Of a stretch of DNA of 64,000 nucleotides, positions 58,273 through 64,000 are shown piece by piece. Origin of the DNA: Aggregatibacter segnis ATCC 33393 (GTDB lineage: Bacteria > Pseudomonadota > Gammaproteobacteria > Enterobacterales > Pasteurellaceae); NCBI RefSeq assembly GCF_000185305.1, contig NZ_GL622200.1:159359-223358 (forward strand), read 5' to 3'. The notes below the pieces were generated by a model. It saw nothing but the letters and a program-made list of their open reading frames with translations. It had not been told where the DNA came from and ran no database searches. Made by a program: the position numbers and the translations under genes. Each line of letters opens with the position of its first letter. Positions within the stretch are counted from its first letter, which is position 1.

Positions 58273-60471
58273 ATGCCATTTACCCGAATCGCACTTCCGG
58301 TGCCGTTACATCGCTATTTTGACTATACTCTTCCTGCTTCGATGAAGGTTGTTGTTGGGGGGCGGGTGCTTGTGCCCTTTGGGACGCAGAAGCAGGTTGG
58401 CGTTGTGGTAGATGTTGTGGAGCAGACGGAAGTGCCTGAAGGACAGTTGAAGCCGGTGTTGGCTTGTCTTGATGAAATTTCTTTGTTTTCAGTGGAAAGT
58501 TGGCAGTTCTTAAATTGGGCGGCAAATTATTATCATGCCCCTTTAGGAGAAGTGTTATCGCAAGCCTTGCCGGTGAAGTTGCGCCAAGGTGAAAGTGCGG
58601 TGGAAAAACAAAAAATTTTTTGGAAACCGACCGCACTTGGCGAGCAAGCATTGGCGCAAGGCTTGCTAAAACGCTCGAAAAAACAGCTTGAAGCGTTGCA
58701 GGCGGCAAAGGATGGGATGGAAAAAGGCAACAATCCCTTTGGCAGTGGCATTTGGTCGGCGTTGAAAGCCAAAGAATACATTACCGAAATCGCTCAAGAA
58801 CCGGAAATTCAAACCTGGCAACAGCAATTAGTTGATAAACCTATCGTCAATAAAGCCGATCGATTAACACTTAACAAACAACAAGCGTTGGTGTTTAGCC
58901 AATTGAAATTTACTCAAGGCTTTACGGCATGGTTGTTGGATGGCGTGACAGGTTCCGGCAAAACAGAAATCTATCTACAATTTATTGAAGAGATTTTAAA
59001 TCAAGGCAAACAAGTGTTGGTCTTGGTGCCGGAAATCGGGCTGACGCCACAAACGGTAAGCCGTTTCCAAGCCCGTTTTAATGTGGTGATTGATGTGTTG
59101 CATTCCAATTTAAATGACACGCAACGATTACACGTGTGGCAACGTGCGCGTAGCGGACAAAGTGCGGTCATTATTGGTACGCGATCAGCGTTGTTTACGC
59201 AATTTGCCGATTTAGGCGCGATTATTATCGATGAAGAACATGACGCTTCTTTTAAGCAGCAAGACGGTTGGCGTTATCATGCTCGCGATTTGGCGGTGGT
59301 GTATGCAAAACAACTCAATATTCCCGTTTTAATGGGGTCGGCAACGCCTTGTTTGGAAAGTCTGAATAATGTGCAACAGGGGAAATATCAGCGTTTATGC
59401 CTATCAGAAAAAGCCAATCAGTCCACCGCACTTCAACAACACGTCATTGATTTAAAACATCAGTCAATGCGCAATGGTTTATCGGAAATCCTGATAAAGC
59501 GCATGCAGGTGCATTTAGAAAAAGGCAATCAAGTCTTGTTATTTCTGAATCGACGCGGTTTTGCACCGGTGTTGCTGTGCCATGAATGCGGCTGGATGGC
59601 GGAATGTCGCCATTGCGATAAGCCTTATACGTATCATCAACAACACAATGTTTTGCGTTGTCATCATTGCAGTGCGCAAAAGCCGATTCCGCGCCAATGC
59701 GGCAATTGCGGTTCTACCCAATTAATCACTACGGGCTTAGGTACGGAACAGCTAGAAGATTCCTTAAAAGCAATTTTCCCAAATTACGGCATTGCCCGTA
59801 TTGACCGTGACACGACGGCACGCAAAGGCAAATTGGAAGGTTATTTAGAAAATATTCAACAGGGTAAAAGCCAAATTCTTATCGGTACCCAAATGTTGGC
59901 AAAAGGACATCATTTCCCGAATGTTACCTTAGTGGCATTAGTCAATGTGGATAGTGCGTTATTTTCATTGGATTTCCGTGCGGAAGAACGGCTAGCTCAA
60001 CTTTATATGCAGGTAGCGGGGCGTGCGGGGCGCGGTGCGCAACAAGGCGAAGTGCTTTTACAAACCCATTATCCGGAACATCCTTTGTTACAAAGTCTGT
60101 TACAACAAGGTTACAACCAATTTGCACACAATGCCCTTGCCTTGCGTAAAGCGATGGGATTACCACCTTTCAGTTCGCAAGCTTTGTTCAAAGCGCAAAG
60201 TCGCCATACTGAAGACGCAGAGCATTTGTTGGCGCAGTTTGCAGAGTATTTACAGCAAGTGAAACGAGATATTGCCCCAGAATTAGAAATATTAGGTCCA
60301 ATGCCCGCGCCATTCAGTAAAAAAGCAGGACAATATCGTTGGCAGTTATTATTGCAGCATCCTTCTCGTGCAACTTTGCATCAGGTCTTGACGGCATTTG
60401 GGCGTGACCAAAGCGATCAAGCAACAAAAGTGCGGTGGATTTTAGATGTGGATCCGTTGGATTTAAGCTAG
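58273..60471 (+). CDS. priA: primosomal protein N' (replication restart helicase)
   Basis: A 732-residue helicase. DNA-binding N-terminal domain, Walker [15 protein letters not shown] (IDEEHD), zinc-binding cysteines ([13 protein letters not shown]...[18 protein letters not shown]), and motif VI AGRAGRG. It restarts stalled forks. Length equals E. coli PriA. USS within near 58590 and 58630. Confidence 0.97.
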   Translation: MPFTRIALPVPLHRYFDYTLPASMKVVVGGRVLVPFGTQKQVGVVVDVVEQTEVPEGQLKPVLACLDEISLFSVESWQFLNWAANYYHAPLGEVLSQALPVKLRQGESAVEKQKIFWKPTALGEQALAQGLLKRSKKQLEALQAAKDGMEKGNNPFGSGIWSALKAKEYITEIAQEPEIQTWQQQLVDKPIVNKADRLTLNKQQALVFSQLKFTQGFTAWLLDGVTGSGKTEIYLQFIEEILNQGKQVLVLVPEIGLTPQTVSRFQARFNVVIDVLHSNLNDTQRLHVWQRARSGQSAVIIGTRSALFTQFADLGAIIIDEEHDASFKQQDGWRYHARDLAVVYAKQLNIPVLMGSATPCLESLNNVQQGKYQRLCLSEKANQSTALQQHVIDLKHQSMRNGLSEILIKRMQVHLEKGNQVLLFLNRRGFAPVLLCHECGWMAECRHCDKPYTYHQQHNVLRCHHCSAQKPIPRQCGNCGSTQLITTGLGTEQLEDSLKAIFPNYGIARIDRDTTARKGKLEGYLENIQQGKSQILIGTQMLAKGHHFPNVTLVALVNVDSALFSLDFRAEERLAQLYMQVAGRAGRGAQQGEVLLQTHYPEHPLLQSLLQQGYNQFAHNALALRKAMGLPPFSSQALFKAQSRHTEDAEHLLAQFAEYLQQVKRDIAPELEILGPMPAPFSKKAGQYRWQLLLQHPSRATLHQVLTAFGRDQSDQATKVRWILDVDPLDLS

Positions 60472-60577
60472 TTTCGGCTTTTTTGTAGTCAATAAAGTAA
60501 TTTTTCAGTAGAATTAGCGGAATTTTTTATTGTCATATCGTTAATTATTATTTTAGTTAGATTAAACAGGTTTTATC

Positions 60578-61399
60578 GTGGCTCAACGTGATTACGCTGC
60601 CCGTAGTGGCGCAAAGAAAAAGAAGAAACAGCGCAAAAGTAATAAGTCGGTGTTGTTCATGCTTGCCATCATGATTGTGGCGGCATTTGCATTCGGATTG
60701 TATTTGTTGAAGGAAAAAGCACCAGAAAACATGATGCAACCACAAGAAACCGTCGAAAAAACACAACCGAAAAGTGTTTTACCGAATCGTCCGGAAGAAG
60801 TGTGGAGTTATATCAAAGCATTAGAAACTCGCACGGTGCCGATTGATGATAATCCAAAATCCTTGGATAAAAATATGCGTTTAACAGAAGAACAGCGCAA
60901 GATTTTGGCTGCGATGGAAGAAGAGCAAAAACAAGCTGAATTGGCAAAAACGAAAGCGGCAGAAGCGCAACAAACTGCACAAGCCGCTACGCAACAACCG
61001 GTTCAAGCGGCTACTACACAAGCAACGCAACAGCCTCAAGCACAATCGAAGCCGCAACCTCAGGTTGTAGAAGCGAAGAAAGCGACTGCACCAAAAGAAG
61101 AGAAAAAAACTGAGCAAACAGTGAAGGCTGAACCTCAGAAAAAAATGGAGGCCGCTCAACAAACAGCGACAAGCAGTAGTGGTGAGCGTAAATACGGTTT
61201 ACAGTGTGGTGCTTTTAAAAATAAAGCACAGGCAGAAGGTTTGCAGGCGCGTTTAAGCTTACTCGGATTGCCGGCGAGAGTGAAAGAAAGCGCGGATTGG
61301 AATCGAGTTGTGGTTGGTCCGGCAGGGGATCGCAACGCCGCAGTGAAGATGCAGGAAAAAGCTAAGAGCGTAATTAACTGTGTTGTGATTGCCATGTAA
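60578..61399 (+). CDS. ftsN: cell division protein FtsN
   Basis: A 273-residue divisome protein: cytoplasmic basic N-tail, one helix (~26-45), a long Gln/Ala/Lys-rich low-complexity linker (~110-205), and a C-terminal SPOR domain (YGLQCGAFKNKAQAEGLQARL, ~207-273). It activates septal wall synthesis. Follows priA as in E. coli. Confidence 0.92.
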   Translation: MAQRDYAARSGAKKKKKQRKSNKSVLFMLAIMIVAAFAFGLYLLKEKAPENMMQPQETVEKTQPKSVLPNRPEEVWSYIKALETRTVPIDDNPKSLDKNMRLTEEQRKILAAMEEEQKQAELAKTKAAEAQQTAQAATQQPVQAATTQATQQPQAQSKPQPQVVEAKKATAPKEEKKTEQTVKAEPQKKMEAAQQTATSSSGERKYGLQCGAFKNKAQAEGLQARLSLLGLPARVKESADWNRVVVGPAGDRNAAVKMQEKAKSVINCVVIAM

Positions 61400-61412
61400 T
61401 GAATGAAACAAC

Positions 61413-61446
61413 AAAAAAGTGCGGTGATTTTTCACCGCACTTTTTT
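61413..61446. terminator. USS inverted-pair terminator of ftsN
   Basis: AAAAAAGTGCGGTGA and TCACCGCACTTTTTT form a perfect 15-bp stem with a 4-base loop, the clearest USS-derived terminator in the window. Confidence 0.93.
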
Positions 61447-61481
61447 ATTTTTAACTTGCCAAAAAACAAAAAATCAATAAA

Positions 61482-61499
61482 ATGAACGAACGTTCATTC
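61482..61499. promoter_or_regulatory. TetR-type operator before acrR
   Basis: AATGAAC-GAAC-GTTCATT is an inverted repeat with 7-base arms. It lies about 94 bp before acrR and is the likely binding site of the TetR regulator of this operon. Confidence 0.65.
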
Positions 61500-61592
61500 A
61501 GTGGTAATGTATTGACTGTATGTAACCTACCCCATGTGTGAGGTGAAAATATTTTTCACCGCACTTCTTAACGATTTACTCAATGTTTACGA

Positions 61593-62168
61593 ATGACTAT
61601 GAATCAATCTGAAATGGATATGATTGAGCGGATTTTTTCTGCAACAGACAATTTGATGGCGGTGGAAGGCTTGCCGAATTTGTCCATGCACAAAATCGCA
61701 AAGGCAGCGAAAATTTCGCCGGGGACCATTTATATTTATTTTAAAAATAAAGAAGAATTGTTGGCCCAATTCGCTCGTCATATTTTCCTCTCATTTCAAC
61801 GTGCGATGGAAAAAGAGCACGATGAAACGCAATCTTTTTCCGAGCAGTACCGAAAAATGTGGTGGAATATTTGGACGTTTTTGCAAAGTGATCCGACGAT
61901 CATGAGTAATATGCACCAATATGAATCTTTACCGGGATTTACTGATATTTGTCGGGAATGGGAGCAAGATAGCCTGTGGCATAAGTTTTGTAATAAAGCA
62001 AAAGAGGCGGGCGAAGTGGCAGATTTGCCAACCCATATTTTATTTGCCATCTTGTTGGAAAGCGCGATTAATATCGCCTTCAAATGCCAACATTTTATCA
62101 AAGAAGTTTCAACAGAAATGCTGGAGTCTGTGATTGAACGGACTTGGCGGGCTGTTAAAAATCAATAA
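61593..62168 (+). CDS. acrR: TetR family regulator of RND efflux (AcrR-like)
   Basis: A 191-residue TetR regulator: HTH NLSMHKIAKAAKISPGTIYIYFKNKEELL at residues ~28-56, ligand domain after. An ATG two codons later is also possible. First gene of acrRAB; likely a repressor of the pump, and self-regulated through the palindrome. Confidence 0.88.
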   Translation: MTMNQSEMDMIERIFSATDNLMAVEGLPNLSMHKIAKAAKISPGTIYIYFKNKEELLAQFARHIFLSFQRAMEKEHDETQSFSEQYRKMWWNIWTFLQSDPTIMSNMHQYESLPGFTDICREWEQDSLWHKFCNKAKEAGEVADLPTHILFAILLESAINIAFKCQHFIKEVSTEMLESVIERTWRAVKNQ

Positions 62169-62195
62169 TCACTCAAGAGATATTACGGAGTTTGT

Positions 62196-63386
62196 ATGAC
62201 CGAAACCATCAAACCAAAGCGTTCGCATGCCTTTTTGCTAAAAATGACTTTGGGTATTTTTGTCCTCATTTTCATCGCAATGATTGTGATGAATTATATG
62301 AAATCAAAAAGCATTGCTGAGTATCTTGCTAATCAAGGTGAAAGGGCTGTTCCGGTAACGGCAATGACCATTTCTGCGCAGCAATGGACGCCGGTGATTG
62401 AGACCACCGGTTTGGTTCGTCCAAATCAAGGGGCGATGCTGAGTGCACAAAGTGCGGGGACGATTTCAAAAGTGTTAGTCACTAACGGACAAAGCGTGAA
62501 AAAAGGAGATTTGTTGGTGGAATTAGACAGTTCGGTGGAACGTGCAAGCTTGCAAGCGGCGGAAGCGCAAGTGATTTCTTTGCGTCAAACTTACCAACGC
62601 TATGCGAATTTGGCTAAGAGTGGCGGTGTTTCCCGTCAAGAATTGGATAATGCAAAAGCCGCCTACGATGCGCAAGCGGCTAACGTAGAATCCTTAAAAG
62701 CGACTATTGCACGTCGCCAAATTGTCGCCCCGTTTGATGGCAAAGCCGGCATCGTGAAAGTCAATGTGGGTCAGTATGTATCGAACGGCACAGAAATCGT
62801 ACGTGTGGAAGATCGCAGTTCCATGAAAGTGGATTTCTCTATTGCACAGAATTTATTGGATCAATTGCGTATCGGTCAAAAAGTGACAGCTACGGCAGAT
62901 GCGCGTTTAGGCGAAACTTTTGCTGCACGAGTTACGGCAATTGAGCCGGCAATTAATTCATCCACCGGTTTGATTGATGTGCAAGCGACCTTTGAGCCGG
63001 AAGATGGCGAAAAATTGTTATCCGGCATGTTCACCCGTTTAAATGTGGCATTGGCAACGGAATATGAGCAAATCGTGGTGCCGCAAGTGGCGGTGAGTTA
63101 CAACATGTATGGCGAATCGCTTTATATTTTGACCGCACTTTCTGATGAGGAAAAAGAGAAATTTGCGAAACAGGGTGATGTAAACAAAATGTATCGTGCT
63201 AACCAAATCACCGTGTTTACAAAGGATCGCCAAGGTATCTATGCTCAGTTAAAAGGCGATGAAGTGAAAATCGGCGATAAAATTATTACCGGCGGTCAGC
63301 AAAATTTAAGTAACGGTGCGTTAGTGCTTGTGGCGGATAAAGAAGGCGTAGGCACCACACAACCGGCATCGAAAACCAATCTTTAA
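62196..63386 (+). CDS. acrA: RND efflux periplasmic adaptor (AcrA-like)
   Basis: A 396-residue membrane-fusion protein: signal anchor (~13-32), lipoyl halves around a short coiled-coil (~100-165), beta-barrel and C-terminal MP domain. No lipobox, so it is anchored by the helix. Bridges AcrB to an outer-membrane channel. Confidence 0.9.
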   Translation: MTETIKPKRSHAFLLKMTLGIFVLIFIAMIVMNYMKSKSIAEYLANQGERAVPVTAMTISAQQWTPVIETTGLVRPNQGAMLSAQSAGTISKVLVTNGQSVKKGDLLVELDSSVERASLQAAEAQVISLRQTYQRYANLAKSGGVSRQELDNAKAAYDAQAANVESLKATIARRQIVAPFDGKAGIVKVNVGQYVSNGTEIVRVEDRSSMKVDFSIAQNLLDQLRIGQKVTATADARLGETFAARVTAIEPAINSSTGLIDVQATFEPEDGEKLLSGMFTRLNVALATEYEQIVVPQVAVSYNMYGESLYILTALSDEEKEKFAKQGDVNKMYRANQITVFTKDRQGIYAQLKGDEVKIGDKIITGGQQNLSNGALVLVADKEGVGTTQPASKTNL

Positions 63387-63399
63387 TTAGGAAATACGA

Positions 63400-64000
63400 A
63401 TGAAATTTACCGATATATTTATTCGTCGCCCGGTGCTTGCGGTTTCGATTAGTCTGTTAATCATTATTTTGGGATTACAGGCGATTTCCAAACTGGCGGT
63501 GCGTGAATATCCTAAAATGACAACCACGGTGATCACCGTGACAACAGCCTATCCCGGCGCAGATGCTAACTTGATTCAGGCGTTTGTGACCTCGAAAATT
63601 GAAGAAGCGGTCGCGCAGGCGGATAACGTGGACTATATGTCTTCTTCCAGTAGACCGAGCAGTTCTTCGATCACGGTGAAAATGAAATTAAATACCGACC
63701 CGAATGCGGCGCTTGCCGATGTGTTGGCGAAGGTGAATTCCGTGCGTTCAGAATTGCCAAGCGGGATTGAAGATCCGACGGTGACTTCTTCTACCGGTGG
63801 TTCGGGCATTATGTATATTAGTTTCCGTTCCAATAAGTTAGATGCAAGCCAGGTGACGGACTATATTCAACGTGTGGTAAAACCGCAGTTCTTTACCGTG
63901 GAAGGGGTGGCAAGCGTGGATATTTTCGGTGCATCTGAATATGCTCTGCGCATTTGGTTGGATCCGCAAAAAATGGCGGCACAAAACCTTTCTGCCACGC
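63400..64000 (+). CDS. acrB: RND efflux transporter permease (AcrB-like), 3' truncated
   Basis: The first 200 codons of an RND inner-membrane pump: MKFTDIFIRRPVLAVSISLLIIILG (first helix), then the porter domain with YPGADANLIQAFVTSKIEEAV. Starts 13 bp after acrA with AGGAAAT. Continues beyond the window; a full protein is ~1,030 residues. Confidence 0.93.
   Translation, partial: MKFTDIFIRRPVLAVSISLLIIILGLQAISKLAVREYPKMTTTVITVTTAYPGADANLIQAFVTSKIEEAVAQADNVDYMSSSSRPSSSSITVKMKLNTDPNAALADVLAKVNSVRSELPSGIEDPTVTSSTGGSGIMYISFRSNKLDASQVTDYIQRVVKPQFFTVEGVASVDIFGASEYALRIWLDPQKMAAQNLSAT

Overview
The window is Pasteurellaceae chromosome, most likely Aggregatibacter or a close Haemophilus relative. The 9-base uptake signal sequence AAGTGCGGT (USS, Hin type) and its complement occur dozens of times, often as inverted pairs that double as terminators. 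The competence operon comABCDE lies divergent from mrcA, and sites matching the competence-specific CRP-S motif precede comA, ssb and radC. No tRNA, rRNA, CRISPR array, transposase or phage gene was seen.

Layout. (1) 1-13326 is a biosynthetic gene cluster made of two converging operons. The plus-strand operon (cut by the window start) encodes an MMPL exporter, a DUF3261 lipoprotein, a ketosynthase, a hot-dog dehydratase, a ketoreductase and a second ketosynthase, in the order of the distal part of aryl-polyene (APE) clusters. The minus-strand operon encodes a DarA-like enzyme, a DarB-like KAS III, a small unknown protein, a BtrH-type acyltransferase, an ABC transporter, an acyl carrier protein and two ketosynthase-like proteins. 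Together they resemble flexirubin-type loci (aryl polyene plus dialkylresorcinol) known from Bacteroidetes. (2) 13485-19978 is the ilvG-M-D-A operon with two extra genes, a lipoprotein and an unknown protein. (3) 20133-31534 is housekeeping: yigL, crcB, pldB, fba, pgk, rna, yfhL, yfiF, pssA, uvrA. (4) 31705-34796 is a disturbed region. After ssb, about 306 bp of flanking DNA is duplicated around an AT-rich, USS-free cassette (SRPBCC protein plus MarR regulator with its own palindromic operator), followed by a broken nitroreductase and a LysR remnant. (5) 34797-51882 is core: mdaB, dam-aroB-aroK, comE-A, mrcA, rlmJ, gor, crp, yheU, slmA-dut-coaBC, radC, rpmB-rpmG. (6) mutM is followed by five AT-rich, USS-free glycosyltransferase genes (52777-57657), probably for lipooligosaccharide. 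(7) 57835-64000 holds rpmE, priA, ftsN and an acrR-acrA-acrB efflux operon whose acrB runs off the window end.

How the parts work together. The cluster has the pieces to build a polyene chain on an ACP (ketosynthases, ketoreductase, dehydratase), to make or join a dialkylresorcinol moiety (DarA/DarB), possibly to transfer an acyl group from ACP (BtrH-like), and to export or place the product (MMPL, lipoprotein, ABC transporter). The genes for aromatic starter formation and activation are not in view and would lie upstream of the window if present. Separately, crp, the com operon, ssb, radC and the CRP-S sites make up part of the natural-competence regulon, which fits a genome that carries dense USS and shows transformation-like scars.
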